Assembly (NCBI GenBank): GCA_035196065.1
Contig: CP136575.1
Span: 2,644,769-2,708,768, forward strand
Source of the DNA: Sphingobium sp.
GTDB lineage: Bacteria; Pseudomonadota; Alphaproteobacteria; Sphingomonadales; Sphingomonadaceae
Length of the DNA: 64,000 nucleotides
Reading direction: 5' to 3'
The notes below the pieces were generated by a model. That model was not told the origin of the DNA. It made no database searches and saw only the letters and a list, made by a program, of their open reading frames with translations. The translations under genes were made by a program, and so were the position numbers. Positions 8,865 to 18,965 of the stretch are shown here, one piece after another. Every line of letters starts with the position of its first letter. Positions within the stretch are counted from its first letter, which is position 1.

Positions 8865-9572
8865 TCAGACGGTCAGGCAGTAAATGTCGACCGGAACCGT
8901 CACCGCATCGATTACGCGGCCTACCGGATAAGTCGATTTCGCACCATCTTCGACAGCCTTTTCAAGCAGTTGCTGCTTATCTTCGCCACTGATGACCAAC
9001 ATCGTCGTGCGCGCCTCGGCGATCGCCGTTGCCGTCAAAGACACCCGATCAACCGGTGCGTCGGCCGGCATGGGATCGGGACGAACGCCAACTGCCTTGA
9101 CCCCCTTGGGCGGCACCATCGCATTTTCCAGATCCGGCCCTGCAAAGATTGACGCGGTATGGCCGTCGCTGCCCATGCCGAGCCAGACCAGATCCGGCGG
9201 CCAGTGCAGGTCGGCAAGCCGCGCATTGGCGGCGCTGCCGGCCAGCTTGTAATCGGCGGCATCGCTGTTCAGTGGCAGAACGCGCGCACCTTTCGGCAGG
9301 AATATCTTGGCGAGCATCGCGACATTGGAAAGCGGATCGCTAACAGGAACGAGACGATCATCAGTGGGGATGATCGTGACACCTTTCCAACGCAGCGGCG
9401 CTTCAGCGAGCTTTTCCAATATGGGACGCGGCGTGTTTCCGCCGGGAAAGGCAACCAGCGCCTGTCCGCGTGCATCTAGCGCGCTTTCAATGATAAAGGT
9501 GACGTCGCCGACAACACCGTCGACAAACTCCTCGACCGAATCAAATTCCCACCACTCGATTTCTTCGGCCAT
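8865..9572 (-). CDS. pgl: 6-phosphogluconolactonase
   Basis: Hydrolyses 6-phosphogluconolactone to 6-phosphogluconate, the second step from glucose 6-phosphate into the Entner-Doudoroff pathway. 235 residues of the SugarP_isomerase (NagB-like) fold, with VAFPGGNTPRPILEKL near the N-terminus, IIPTDDRLVPVSDPLSN and WLGMGSDGHTASIF, the last holding the catalytic His. AAAGGA precedes the ATG. It is the last gene of the zwf-edd-glk-eda-pgl operon, 15 bases after eda, and converges with the PilZ gene with a gap of three bases. Confidence 0.93.
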   Translation of the reverse strand: MAEEIEWWEFDSVEEFVDGVVGDVTFIIESALDARGQALVAFPGGNTPRPILEKLAEAPLRWKGVTIIPTDDRLVPVSDPLSNVAMLAKIFLPKGARVLPLNSDAADYKLAGSAANARLADLHWPPDLVWLGMGSDGHTASIFAGPDLENAMVPPKGVKAVGVRPDPMPADAPVDRVSLTATAIAEARTTMLVISGEDKQQLLEKAVEDGAKSTYPVGRVIDAVTVPVDIYCLTV

Positions 9573-9587
9573 CCTTCTGTCCTTTGC

Positions 9588-10202
9588 TTATCGCGCCAAC
9601 GCAGTCGCGGCGCGGGCCGCAGCCTCAATCGCTGCGACATCCGGCGTTCCTTTAGCAACAAGCCAGCTACCGCCAACACATAAAATCTCAGGTACAGCGA
9701 GCCAATCGGCGGCATTGTCCTGCCGGATACCGCCCGTCGGGCAGAATTTGCAGTTGTAAAAGGGCCCGATCAGCGATTTCAGCGCCGGAAGCCCGCCGCT
9801 GGCTTCTGCAGGGAAGAATTTGAAATGCTCCAGGCCAAGGTCCATCCCGCGCATGATGTCACCCGCATTGGCAACGCCCGGCAAAAAGGGAATGCCACTT
9901 TCAACTGCAGCGGTGCCCAGATTGTCGGTCAGCCCCGGCGAGACGATGAATTCGCTTCCCGCGTCGATTGCTGCGCGCAACCCGGCCACGTTGACGACCG
10001 TGCCGGCGCCGACAATCGCGCCCGGAACCTTTTTCATCTCTGCAATCGCTTCAAGGCCGGCTGCCGTGCGCAGCGTAACCTCAAGAACCCGCAAGCCGCC
10101 AGCAACCAGCGCCTCAGCAATCGGCCGGGCATAAGCAACGTCTTCTATCACCAGCACCGGTATGACAGGCGCAGTGCGCATAATGGTTTCAATCGGCTTC
10201 AT
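9588..10202 (-). CDS. eda: KDPG aldolase (2-dehydro-3-deoxyphosphogluconate aldolase)
   Basis: Splits 2-keto-3-deoxy-6-phosphogluconate into pyruvate and glyceraldehyde 3-phosphate, the final Entner-Doudoroff step. 204 residues form a TIM barrel; the Schiff-base lysine is in HFKFFPAEASGG, the general base Glu is in VLEVTLRT, and GAGTVVNVAGLRAAIDAG and FIVSPG are recognisable. It starts 9 bases after glk ends and precedes pgl. Confidence 0.95.
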   Translation of the reverse strand: MKPIETIMRTAPVIPVLVIEDVAYARPIAEALVAGGLRVLEVTLRTAAGLEAIAEMKKVPGAIVGAGTVVNVAGLRAAIDAGSEFIVSPGLTDNLGTAAVESGIPFLPGVANAGDIMRGMDLGLEHFKFFPAEASGGLPALKSLIGPFYNCKFCPTGGIRQDNAADWLAVPEILCVGGSWLVAKGTPDVAAIEAAARAATALAR

Positions 10203-10211
10203 ATCCTGTCC

Positions 10212-11180
10212 CTAAAGATGCTGGCGCGCATATGCGGCTGCAGCGCCGAATAGCCCGGGTTGGGGGTGCGTGATCAGTTTGACCGGCAGACCTGCCATCA
10301 AGCCTTCGAAACGACCCTTGGCGCAAAACCGTTCTGCAAAGCCCGACCGCAGCAATGTTTCCTTGATCCGAAGCCCCAGTCCGCCAGCTATGACGACACC
10401 GGAAAAGCCGCCCTGTGCAAGCGCAATATCGCCGGCAACGCTCCCCAGTGCGAGGCAGAATCGGTCAACCGCAGCGGCGGCAAGGCTATCATCGCCAGAA
10501 GTGCCCAGCGTCCAGAGCGCCTTGTCGTCGACTGGCTGAAACGCCTTGCCCTCGATTGCAGCCAGCGTTTCATAGATATCGACGAGCCCGGGACCCGAAA
10601 CCACCCTTTCGACCGATACCCGGCGGTAACGTTTGCGTAGCCGCGCCAATATTGCATCCTCGATTGTATCGAGCGGCGCGAAATCGATATGCCCGCCCTC
10701 GGTCGGCTGGACGTGATAGCCATGGTCGGTGCGCAAAAGGTGCGCAACCCCAAGTCCGGTGCCGGGTCCGACGATGCTGATGGTACCCGTTGCGCCCAAC
10801 GGCTGGTCGGGACCGCACAGATGCGTGAAATGGGCTGGTTCTGCCTGCGCAACGGCATGGCCCACCGCTTCGAAATCATTGACGAGCGCAAAGGTTTCGA
10901 CCTTCAACTTCTCACGGATCAGCGCGGGACGGATGATCCAGGGATTGTTGGTGAACTTGATCACCTCGCCGCCCACCGGACCAGCGATGGCGATCGCCAC
11001 AGCATTGGGGACCGCACCGTCAAGCGTTTCACCATAGGCCTCCCACGCCGTCTGGAAAGACGCATGTTCGGCAGTTTTCATGGTCATGGGCTCGCCAAGC
11101 GAAACAACCCTGCCATCCGCCACTTCAGCCAGCGCAAAACGGGCGTGCGTGCCGCCAATATCGATCGTGACAATCTGCAT
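10212..11180 (-). CDS. glk: Glucokinase
   Basis: Phosphorylates glucose with ATP, feeding zwf. About 322 residues of the bacterial glucokinase (GlcK/ROK-related actin-like ATPase) family, with the phosphate loop IDIGGTHARFALAEV at the N-terminus, the NNPWIIRP sugar-binding segment, LVNDFEAVGHA carrying the catalytic Asp and IVGPGTGLGVAHL. The edd stop and the ATG overlap in TGATG; an adjacent GTG at 11183 is the alternative start. The gene is translationally coupled to edd. Confidence 0.94.
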   Translation of the reverse strand: MQIVTIDIGGTHARFALAEVADGRVVSLGEPMTMKTAEHASFQTAWEAYGETLDGAVPNAVAIAIAGPVGGEVIKFTNNPWIIRPALIREKLKVETFALVNDFEAVGHAVAQAEPAHFTHLCGPDQPLGATGTISIVGPGTGLGVAHLLRTDHGYHVQPTEGGHIDFAPLDTIEDAILARLRKRYRRVSVERVVSGPGLVDIYETLAAIEGKAFQPVDDKALWTLGTSGDDSLAAAAVDRFCLALGSVAGDIALAQGGFSGVVIAGGLGLRIKETLLRSGFAERFCAKGRFEGLMAGLPVKLITHPQPGLFGAAAAYARQHL

Positions 11181-13018
11181 CACAGGCCTGCTTCCGCAAG
11201 CATCGCAGAGCCGCCTTTTTCAGCTTCGTCTGCGAAATGGCGCATCACCGCGAACAGTTCGCGTGCGCAGCCCGGTTCGAACGGCGGCTGTTTCGCGTCT
11301 TCGCGTGCAGCCCATTCGGCAGGCTCGACCAAGGCTTCCAGACTGCCCTGATGCGCGCAAAGGCGCACGACATCGCCATCGCGCAGTTTGGCGAGCTGCC
11401 CACCCTTTGCAGCCTCTGGGCTGATATGGATCGCGGCAGGCACCTTGCCGCTCGCGCCGGACATGCGGCCGTCGGTGACCAGCGCAACCTTGTACCCCTT
11501 ATCCTGCAACACGCCCAACGGTGGCGTCAGCTTATGAAGTTCGGGCATGCCATTCGCTGCCGGGCCTTGGAACCGAACGACGACGACGACATCTCGGTCA
11601 AGTTCCCCCGCCTTAAAGGCGGCCAGCACGTCATTCTGATCGGCAAAGACACGCGCCGGTGCCTCAATCGTCCAACGGCTTTCATCGACGGCGCTGGTCT
11701 TGAAAGTCCCGCGTCCCAGATTGCCTGTAACCAACCGCATTCCGCCGTCGGCGCAGAAGGGATCTGCAACGCTGCGCAATATGCTTTCATCACCCGTTTT
11801 TTCAGGTGCCGGATCCCAGACGAGGCTATCGCCATTCATACGCGGCTCCTGCGCCCCAGCGCGCAGTCCGCCGCCATAAACAGTCAGAATATCATCATGG
11901 ACAAGGCCTGCATCGAGCAGTTCTCGAATGACAAAGGGCATCCCGCCGGCCGCAGCAAAATAATTCACGTCGCCCGCGCCATTGGGATAGACCCGCGCAA
12001 TCAACGGAACGACAGAGGACAATTCGTCCATATCCTTCCAATCGATCATGATACCGGCCGCCCGGGCGATCGCTGGCAGGTGGATGGCATGGTTGGTCGA
12101 ACCGCCGGTTGCAAGCAACCCGACAATCGCGTTCACAATCGCCTTTTCATCGACGCATTGGCCAAAGGGGCGATAGTCCGCATTCGGCGCACCATCCTTA
12201 TCCCAGCCTATTTCGGTGATCCGGTGCGTCGCCGCGCGCGTCAATTCCTGCCGCAGCTTGGTACCTGGATTACAGAAGCTGGAGCCGGGCATGTGAAGGC
12301 CCATCATCTCCATCATCATCTGGTTGGAATTGGCTGTTCCATAGAAGGTGCAGGTGCCCGCGCCATGATAAGATGCAGCCTCAGCCTCCAGCAGTTCCTC
12401 GCGGCCGACCTTACCCTCGGCATAAAGCTGGCGGATGCGTTGCTTCTCCTTATTGGCAAGGCCCGACGGCATTGGTCCAGCGGGTATCAGGATCATCGGC
12501 AAATGGCCAAAGCGCAGCGCGCCGATCAAAAGGCCCGGGACAATCTTGTCACACAGGCCAAGAAGCACCGCGCCTTCGAACATCCCGTGGCTTAGCCCTA
12601 CGGCAGCGCCCATGGCGATATTGTCGCGGCTGAAAAGCGACAATTCCATCGACGGCTGGCCCTGCGTCACCCCGTCACACATCGCCGGAACACCGCCGGC
12701 GACCTGCGCAGTCGCACCGCGTTCGCGGGCGAACATCTTTATCTGTTCAGGATAACGTCCATAAGGCTGATGCGCGGACAGCATGTCATTATAGGCGGTG
12801 ATGATACCGATGTTCATCGCATGTCCGCCGCGAATAACAGGCTTGTCATCGCCGCTTGCCGCAAAACCGTGTGCCAGGTTTCCGCAAGACAGCGTAGGCC
12901 GATTGACGCCAGCGTCGCGTGCCCGCGCGATCAGATCAAGATAAGCGGTCCGGCCCTGCCTAGACCTCTCTATGATGCGTTTAGTGACTGCATCGACGAC
13001 GGGGTTCAACTCATTCAT
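11180..13018 (-). CDS. edd: 6-phosphogluconate dehydratase
   Basis: Dehydrates 6-phosphogluconate to KDPG, the committed Entner-Doudoroff step. 612 residues of the IlvD/Edd family, with the cluster-binding signature [19 protein letters not shown] and further Cys at CGNLAHGF and [15 protein letters not shown]. The [4Fe-4S] cluster makes such enzymes oxygen sensitive. The start overlaps the end of zwf by eight bases and the stop overlaps the glk start. Confidence 0.97.
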   Translation of the reverse strand: MNELNPVVDAVTKRIIERSRQGRTAYLDLIARARDAGVNRPTLSCGNLAHGFAASGDDKPVIRGGHAMNIGIITAYNDMLSAHQPYGRYPEQIKMFARERGATAQVAGGVPAMCDGVTQGQPSMELSLFSRDNIAMGAAVGLSHGMFEGAVLLGLCDKIVPGLLIGALRFGHLPMILIPAGPMPSGLANKEKQRIRQLYAEGKVGREELLEAEAASYHGAGTCTFYGTANSNQMMMEMMGLHMPGSSFCNPGTKLRQELTRAATHRITEIGWDKDGAPNADYRPFGQCVDEKAIVNAIVGLLATGGSTNHAIHLPAIARAAGIMIDWKDMDELSSVVPLIARVYPNGAGDVNYFAAAGGMPFVIRELLDAGLVHDDILTVYGGGLRAGAQEPRMNGDSLVWDPAPEKTGDESILRSVADPFCADGGMRLVTGNLGRGTFKTSAVDESRWTIEAPARVFADQNDVLAAFKAGELDRDVVVVVRFQGPAANGMPELHKLTPPLGVLQDKGYKVALVTDGRMSGASGKVPAAIHISPEAAKGGQLAKLRDGDVVRLCAHQGSLEALVEPAEWAAREDAKQPPFEPGCARELFAVMRHFADEAEKGGSAMLAEAGL

Positions 13019-14456
13019 GCCAGCTTACTCCATCACGCTCGACCAGCGCTATCGCGGCATTGGGCCCCCATCCCCCCGCACCATAATTTTTGGGCTTCAA
13101 CCCGGTTTCCGACCACAAGCCGCGAATTGCATCGACCCAAGTCCATTGCGCTTCCACCTCGTCGCGACGCACGAACAGCGTTTGGTCGCCCTCGATAAGG
13201 TCCAGCAGCAGCCGTTCATAAGCAATACGGCGGCGCGAAGCCGCAAAGGCGGCGGTCAGCGACAGATCCAGCGGCACCTCGCGCAGCGTGACGCCGCCAC
13301 GATCAAGCCCGGGCTCTTTCGCCATGACCAGCAATCGGACATATTCTTCCGGCTGCAAACGGATGACCAGCGTATTCGCCTCAAGGCGCCCGCCACGCTC
13401 CCGAAAGATATTGTGCGGCACGGGCTTGAACCGGATCACAATTTCGCTGCGCCTTTCGGCCAGTCTTTTACCGGTGCGTAGATAAAAGGGTACGCCCTGC
13501 CAGCGCCAGTTATCGACAAAGGCCTTGATCGCTACAAAGGTTTCGGTGTCGGACGCCTTGCCAAGATCGCTATCATAGCTCTCGACCGCAGTTCCGTTGA
13601 CGGCACCCGCGCCATATTGGCCCGTCACGACATCACCTTCCGCAACGGTGCGAAGCGAGCGCAACACCTTCACCTTTTCGTCGCGGATCGCGGTCGCATC
13701 CAGATTGGCGGGCGGCTCCATCGCGGTCAGGGCAAGCAGCTGCAGCATGTGGTTTTGCACCATGTCACGCAACGCGCCGGTATCTTCATAAAAGCCGGCA
13801 CGCCCTTCCAAACCAACGGTTTCGCTGACCGTGATCTGGACATGCTCGATCGCGTTTGCGTTCCACAAGGGTTCGAAAAGCATGTTCGCAAAGCGCAGCG
13901 CCATCAGGTTCTGCACCGTTTCCTTGCCCAGATAATGGTCAATCCGGAAGGTGCGGCTTTCGGGAAAAACGGCGTTGACTGCATCGTTGATCGACTGGCT
14001 TGAGGCCAAATCATTGCCCAGCGGCTTTTCAAGACCGATCCGCACATTATCGCCGGCAAGCCCAGCACCATGCAGCCCCTTGATCGTCGGTTCAAAAAGA
14101 AAGGGTGCTGTCGAAAGGAAAATTGAAAGCCCGCCGGATATATCGCCAATCTTCTCTGCCAACCCGGCAAACCCTTCCGGCCGGGATGCGTCGAGCGGCT
14201 GGTATTTCAGGCGGGTCAAAAAGGCGTCGATCTTGCCTTCATCTTTGCGATCATCCGGCAGGAATTCGCAAAGCGCTTCGCGGGCGAAGGCGCGAAAGCT
14301 GTCATCATCATGCTCGCTTCGCGCGGTGCCGAAAATGCGCAACGCCGGCGCGATCAGTTCGTCAGAGTGCAAGGCATAAAGCGACGGCAGCAACATGCGC
14401 CGCGCCAGATCGCCCGTGGCGCCGAACAGCAGCAACGTCTCGCTATGCTGGCTCAT
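13011..14456 (-). CDS. zwf: Glucose-6-phosphate 1-dehydrogenase
   Basis: Oxidises glucose 6-phosphate to 6-phosphogluconolactone with NAD(P)+. The Rossmann motif [16 protein letters not shown] opens the protein and the substrate-binding active site RIDHYLGKE is intact. ATG 14456 is chosen over an upstream extension because GGGAG precedes it and the conserved domain starts within a few residues ([16 protein letters not shown]); this gives 481 residues. It heads the Entner-Doudoroff operon, 84 bases after the FabD-like gene. Confidence 0.96.
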   Translation of the reverse strand: MSQHSETLLLFGATGDLARRMLLPSLYALHSDELIAPALRIFGTARSEHDDDSFRAFAREALCEFLPDDRKDEGKIDAFLTRLKYQPLDASRPEGFAGLAEKIGDISGGLSIFLSTAPFLFEPTIKGLHGAGLAGDNVRIGLEKPLGNDLASSQSINDAVNAVFPESRTFRIDHYLGKETVQNLMALRFANMLFEPLWNANAIEHVQITVSETVGLEGRAGFYEDTGALRDMVQNHMLQLLALTAMEPPANLDATAIRDEKVKVLRSLRTVAEGDVVTGQYGAGAVNGTAVESYDSDLGKASDTETFVAIKAFVDNWRWQGVPFYLRTGKRLAERRSEIVIRFKPVPHNIFRERGGRLEANTLVIRLQPEEYVRLLVMAKEPGLDRGGVTLREVPLDLSLTAAFAASRRRIAYERLLLDLIEGDQTLFVRRDEVEAQWTWVDAIRGLWSETGLKPKNYGAGGWGPNAAIALVERDGVSWHE

Positions 14457-14540
14457 ACACTTGTCTCCCGCGAACATGACCGCGCGCCTTCGACAACCAT
14501 ATTGATGCGAAGTCAAATGACTAGGCGGCAAGCGACCGGT

Positions 14541-15575
14541 TTATTCGTATGTCACCAGCCTGCGCTGATCGTCCATACCCATAGATACCAGCAACGGATC
14601 GCTTGACTGGCGCGACTGAAAATCCGCCTTCCCCTTCAGATCGCGCCATCCGCATGCAATCAACGCCTGCGCCACGGGTGCGCCCAGCGTCGTGCCGGGC
14701 CCCAAAATGGCAATCTTGTCCGGGCAATATTCCTGCGCGGCGACTTGCACGGCGCGGGTGAAATCATAGGGACGGTTAATCTGCGCGCCGAGCGTATAAT
14801 CGTAGATAGCAGCCGGATCGAATGCCTTTGGCGACCAGATTTTTCCTGTGCCGTCAATCGCAGGAACCGCACCCTGGTCAAATGCCGCAACCGGATTGGC
14901 CGCCCTAGCCATCGGTACGATATGATCCAGCAAGGGCGAATGGAAGGCGGCGTGATAGTTCAGCTTCAGCGGAAAGCGATCATCCTTTGGGAGCCGATCC
15001 ATCAGCCATTTGAGGCCCGCATCGTCGGCTGCAAACACGATCATCGCGCCGAGGCGGATCGAAACATAGATTTTGCGCGCGGCAGCCCCTGCTTCGGCAA
15101 TCACCTCTGCAACTATAGCCGCTTTTGCCGGATCGATCCGCCAGTCGGCATCGGCCAATGACCAGACAAGTTGTCCACCCTGCCCGTTTTCGTGCATCAA
15201 CCCGCCCATATTGTTGACGAGCCGGGCACCGGCATCAAGATCGACCACGCCGGCGCAGGCAAGCGCCAGATACCAGCCCATCGAATTGCCCGTCACCGCA
15301 ACCACTTCAAAGCGCTCACGGTCGATCGCGGCAAAATCTGCCAATGCGCAAGCATAGATAAGAAGCGACGCATTATCGCCGGGCATATGCAGCGACGGGC
15401 TGTATTTCTCTGCCCCGTCGAGTTGCGAAATGGTCGGTTGGCCTTGCGATGCGCGATAGGCATCGAGCCGGGCAACAAGTTCACCACCGCCGCCATGGTG
15501 GCGCCGCAAATAGCCTAATTCAGATGCGTTATAGGTTCCGCGACCGGGACAAACGACGAGCAGTTTCTCTTTCAT
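14541..15575 (-). CDS. FabD-like acyltransferase, malonyl-Arg missing
   Basis: 344 residues with the fold of ACP S-malonyltransferase (FabD) or polyketide AT domains. The nucleophile elbow is GNSMGWY (Ser98) in place of GHSLGEY, and the catalytic His is kept in NYHAAFHSPLL. The Arg that binds the malonyl carboxylate (E. coli R117, in VEMRGKFM) is Met123 here (NNMGGLM), and the N-terminal GQGSQ is GRGTYN. This suggests transfer of a non-carboxylated acyl group. The start overlaps the stop of the E1 fusion gene by four bases (ATGA), so the two are translationally coupled. The acceptor (ACP, CoA or other) is unknown. Confidence 0.8.
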   Translation of the reverse strand: MKEKLLVVCPGRGTYNASELGYLRRHHGGGGELVARLDAYRASQGQPTISQLDGAEKYSPSLHMPGDNASLLIYACALADFAAIDRERFEVVAVTGNSMGWYLALACAGVVDLDAGARLVNNMGGLMHENGQGGQLVWSLADADWRIDPAKAAIVAEVIAEAGAAARKIYVSIRLGAMIVFAADDAGLKWLMDRLPKDDRFPLKLNYHAAFHSPLLDHIVPMARAANPVAAFDQGAVPAIDGTGKIWSPKAFDPAAIYDYTLGAQINRPYDFTRAVQVAAQEYCPDKIAILGPGTTLGAPVAQALIACGWRDLKGKADFQSRQSSDPLLVSMGMDDQRRLVTYE

Positions 15576-17764
15576 TTGCCTGCCGCCTTCAGTGCAGCCT
15601 CAATGATCGTCGCCTTGCTGGGCAAGGTCAACTCGGCTGCAGGGCCAAGCGCGATGAAGCAGTCGTCGGCGGTCAGGCGGCTGGTATCATTCCCCCGGCC
15701 TGCCTCAGCAAGGATGGTCATCAGTTTTTCCGACGGGCTGCCCGCGCGGCGGCATTCGTCAACGATCAGGATATTCTTTGCCGGGGCAACCGCTGCGACG
15801 ATTTCTGCCTCATTAAGCGGATGCAACCAGCGCAGATCGATAATGCGCAGATCGATGCCCTGGGCACGCAACTCTGCCTCTGCCTGACGGCTTAAATAAT
15901 AACCATTTCCATAGCTTATGATCGCAAGTTCGGTGCCGTTACCATGCATTCCGATCTGGCCCAAACCGATCTGCTTCGCATCAGAAGGCGCGACATAATC
16001 TGCCGTCCATCCGCCATCGCCGGTGAGCAGATCGGTTGTGTGATAAAGGGCGATCGGTTCAACAAACACGATCACGCGGCCATCCTCATGCGCCAGACGC
16101 ACACATTCGCGCAGCATCGCCGGGGCATCGGCGGCGCAGCTTGGCACGGCGACAATGATACCCGGAATATCGGTCAGCACCGCAAGGCTGTTGTCATTGT
16201 GGAAATGGCCGCCAAAGCCCTTCTGGTAAGGCAGCCCGGCGATCCGGACGACCATCGGGTTGCGATACTGCTGGTTGGAAAAGAAACTGAGCGTCGCTGC
16301 CTCTCCGCGGATCTGATCCTCGGCATTGTGCAGATAGGCAAGGAACTGGATTTCAGGGACGGGGACAAAGCCATTATGCCCCATGCCGATGGCAAGGCCG
16401 AGGATGGTCTGTTCGTCCAGCAATGTATCAAAAACCCGCGCCGCGCCGAATTTTTCCTGCAACCCCTGCGTTACGCCATAAACGCCGCCCTTGCGGGCGA
16501 TGTCCTCGCCAAACAGCGCGACATTGGGATAGCGCAGCATCAGGTCAGCCAACGCAAAATTGATCGATTTGGCCAACGTCACCGGCTTGGCAAGGTTGCG
16601 CAAGTCCTTGGCGAACAGCGCATCCCGGTCTGCCGACGCGGGAAGTGCAGGCGATGGCTGCGCGGCGGTTTCCGGCTCGATCGGCGCCATCACCTCTTCC
16701 CGGGTGGTCAGTTTGGGTTTGGACAGTGCCTCAAGCGCGACCCGTTCCACCTGTTGCCGCATCGCCTCATAGCGATCGACAATTTCCTCCCGGCTCAATC
16801 CGCCATGCTGAATCAGGGCACGGGCGCTGTGCAGCAGCGGGTCTTGCGCTTCATTGGCCTCAATCGTTTCCAATGCGGCATAGCTTGCTTCCACGTCAGC
16901 GCCGGCATGACCCATCAGGCGCACCGTGCGCATATGAAGAAAGACCGGCTTCCGCCGGCTGCGGGCGTAGCTGATCGCCTCTTCACAACCGCGCATCGCA
17001 TCGAGCATGTCGACGCCGTCGCACTGGATATATTTCAATGCAGGGCGGTGCGCAAAATTCGCTTCGACCCAGCCACCGGGTGTGCGGACTGAAATGCCGA
17101 TGCCATTATCCTCGCAAAGGAAAACCAGCGGCATGGGGAGATGCTGATAGGCCGCCCAACAGGCACTGTTGATCGCGCCTTGCGCGGTGGAATGGTTGGA
17201 CGACGCATCCCCGAACGAACAGAGAATCACCGCATCGTCGGGCAGCGACGCATCGCCAAGCCGAAGCCGCTGCGCCATGCCGATGCTGTGCGCAGCGCCA
17301 ACGGCCTTGGGCAGGTGCGAGGCGATTGTGCTGGTTTGCGGTGGCACAAAGCTGTGGGCGCAGCCCAATACCTTGTGTCGTCCTCCCGAAATCGGATCGT
17401 CGGCAGAGGCCGCAAAACTGAGCGCCATATCATAAAGCGGAGTCAGCCCCCCCGCCTGCTTCTTCCGCTGGATCAGGAAGGCCGCGTCACGATAGTGGAG
17501 AAAAGCCATATCGCTGGTTCTGCTTGTCGCAGCGAGCGCCGCTGTACCTTCATGGCCCGAACTGCCGATCGAATAGAAAGTCTTGCCCTTCGATCGGCGC
17601 GCCCAAAGGTCAAGATGGCGCGACATGATCTGACTGTCGAACAGGTCGACAAGAATATGCGCCGCGGGAATCGGTACATTCTGGTTGCTGCGCGCCGCGG
17701 GCAGATCGCCCGCCAAAACGCGCCGGCCAAAGGCTTCATCTATGATCGTTGGTCGGTCAAACAT
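15572..17764 (-). CDS. Fused alpha/beta 2-oxoacid dehydrogenase E1 (ThDP enzyme)
   Basis: 730 residues that join an E1 alpha-like half (about 1-340) and an E1 beta-like half (about 395-730) through a Pro/Ala/Glu linker. The alpha half carries the ThDP/Mg motif GDASSNHSTAQGAIN; the beta half has the conserved LFGEDIARKGGVYGVTQGL, FDTLLDEQTILGLAIGMGHNG and the transketolase C-terminal domain ending in ILIVDECRRAGSPSEKL. Closest in style to branched-chain 2-oxoacid (2-oxoisovalerate) dehydrogenase E1. No E2 or E3 gene is nearby; instead a FabD-like acyltransferase follows with a 4-base overlap, so the acyl acceptor may not be a standard lipoyl E2. Confidence 0.88.
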   Translation of the reverse strand: MFDRPTIIDEAFGRRVLAGDLPAARSNQNVPIPAAHILVDLFDSQIMSRHLDLWARRSKGKTFYSIGSSGHEGTAALAATSRTSDMAFLHYRDAAFLIQRKKQAGGLTPLYDMALSFAASADDPISGGRHKVLGCAHSFVPPQTSTIASHLPKAVGAAHSIGMAQRLRLGDASLPDDAVILCSFGDASSNHSTAQGAINSACWAAYQHLPMPLVFLCEDNGIGISVRTPGGWVEANFAHRPALKYIQCDGVDMLDAMRGCEEAISYARSRRKPVFLHMRTVRLMGHAGADVEASYAALETIEANEAQDPLLHSARALIQHGGLSREEIVDRYEAMRQQVERVALEALSKPKLTTREEVMAPIEPETAAQPSPALPASADRDALFAKDLRNLAKPVTLAKSINFALADLMLRYPNVALFGEDIARKGGVYGVTQGLQEKFGAARVFDTLLDEQTILGLAIGMGHNGFVPVPEIQFLAYLHNAEDQIRGEAATLSFFSNQQYRNPMVVRIAGLPYQKGFGGHFHNDNSLAVLTDIPGIIVAVPSCAADAPAMLRECVRLAHEDGRVIVFVEPIALYHTTDLLTGDGGWTADYVAPSDAKQIGLGQIGMHGNGTELAIISYGNGYYLSRQAEAELRAQGIDLRIIDLRWLHPLNEAEIVAAVAPAKNILIVDECRRAGSPSEKLMTILAEAGRGNDTSRLTADDCFIALGPAAELTLPSKATIIEAALKAAGK

Positions 17765-17816
17765 ATCCGCCGATTAAGCGGAAAAAGGTTCAGATGAAAC
17801 CAAAATCCCGAGGGCG

Positions 17817-18956
17817 TCAGCCCACAACAACCGCACCTGCCCCGACCAGCGCTTCGACCGCGTCATCGGAAAGCCCCGCCTCGGCCAGCACCGCCGCATA
17901 GTCACCGCCGCAAGTCGCAATCACAAATTCCGAAGCCTGGGATTGCGTGGCAAGGCGTGGCGCGATTTGCGGGTGCAGCCATCGGCCATCCTGCAGCATA
18001 GCCTTGCGTTCGGCATTTACGGGATGCGAAGCAGCCTCGACATAATCGAGAACCGGAGTGACGCAGGCATCGGTTAATGCGAAGATCGCCTCCCATTCGT
18101 CGCGGGTTTTTGATGCGAAGGCTTCTTCGAGCATCTGATGCTGCTGCGACCATTTCGAAGGATCATGTTGGCCACCAAAGGCGTCCTTGTCGATCGGCAG
18201 TCGCTCCATCATCGCTGCAAAAAATTGCGGTTCAATGCAGCCAACAGCCATATATTTGCCGTCGCTGGTCGCATAGCAGCGGTAAAAGGGCATGGCCCCG
18301 TCCAACAGGTTCGCGTCGCGTTCGTTACGCCAACGGCCAAGCCCTGCCATGCCATGGACAAAGCTCATCAGGCTATGCGTACCATCGATGATCGCGGCAT
18401 CGACAATATTGCCTTTACCCGTCACCCCGCGCTCGACCAGCGCGGCGAGAATACCGGTCACAAGGAACATCGTGCCACCGCCAAAGTCGCCGACCATATT
18501 CAAGGGCGGCACCGGTGGTTCGCCTGCCTTGCCGATGGAGTTCAAAACGCCGGTCATGCTGATATAGTTGATGTCGTGACCCGCCATCTTGCTCCACGGG
18601 CCGGTCTGCCCCCAACCGGTCATCCGGCCATAGATCAGCTTGGGATTGACGGCATGGCAGGCATCGGGGCCGATGCCCATCCGCTCGGTCACGCCGGGGC
18701 GCAGGCCTTCGATCAGTACATCCGCATTTGCGACCATTTTCAGCAGAGCTTCAACGGCTTCCGTCTTTTTAAGGTCGAGCATGATTGACCGCTTGCCACG
18801 GCCATCAACAGCCTTTGGCATTGCAGGCCCTGGACGATCGACAACGATCACATCGGCACCCATATCGGCAAGCAACTGCCCCGCATAAGGGCCCGGGCCA
18901 ATTCCAGCCAGTTCGATGACCTTGATCCCGTTCAGCGGACCCTGCCGTGCGCTCAT
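17817..18956 (-). CDS. AMACR-type class III CoA transferase/racemase
   Basis: 379 residues of the CaiB/BaiF family. The start LNGIKVIELAGIGPGPYAGQ, then GRMTGWGQTGPW, GHDINYISMTG and GDFGGGTMFLV match alpha-methylacyl-CoA racemase, whose catalytic His and Asp are in GHDINY and GDFGGG. It would epimerise 2-methyl-branched acyl-CoAs, although a CoA transferase activity cannot be excluded. GGAGAG precedes the start, and an inverted repeat lies immediately upstream. It is followed after 52 bases by the E1 fusion gene on the same strand. Confidence 0.88.
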   Translation of the reverse strand: MSARQGPLNGIKVIELAGIGPGPYAGQLLADMGADVIVVDRPGPAMPKAVDGRGKRSIMLDLKKTEAVEALLKMVANADVLIEGLRPGVTERMGIGPDACHAVNPKLIYGRMTGWGQTGPWSKMAGHDINYISMTGVLNSIGKAGEPPVPPLNMVGDFGGGTMFLVTGILAALVERGVTGKGNIVDAAIIDGTHSLMSFVHGMAGLGRWRNERDANLLDGAMPFYRCYATSDGKYMAVGCIEPQFFAAMMERLPIDKDAFGGQHDPSKWSQQHQMLEEAFASKTRDEWEAIFALTDACVTPVLDYVEAASHPVNAERKAMLQDGRWLHPQIAPRLATQSQASEFVIATCGGDYAAVLAEAGLSDDAVEALVGAGAVVVG

Positions 18957-18965
18957 GCTAACTCT

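Noticed and set aside
11237-12595. Long open frame on the plus strand opposite edd
   Set aside because: It is antisense to a well-conserved gene and its translation looks like no protein family; long shadow frames are normal in GC-rich DNA.
15944-17092. 382-codon plus-strand frame opposite the E1 fusion
   Set aside because: Antisense shadow of a conserved ThDP enzyme.
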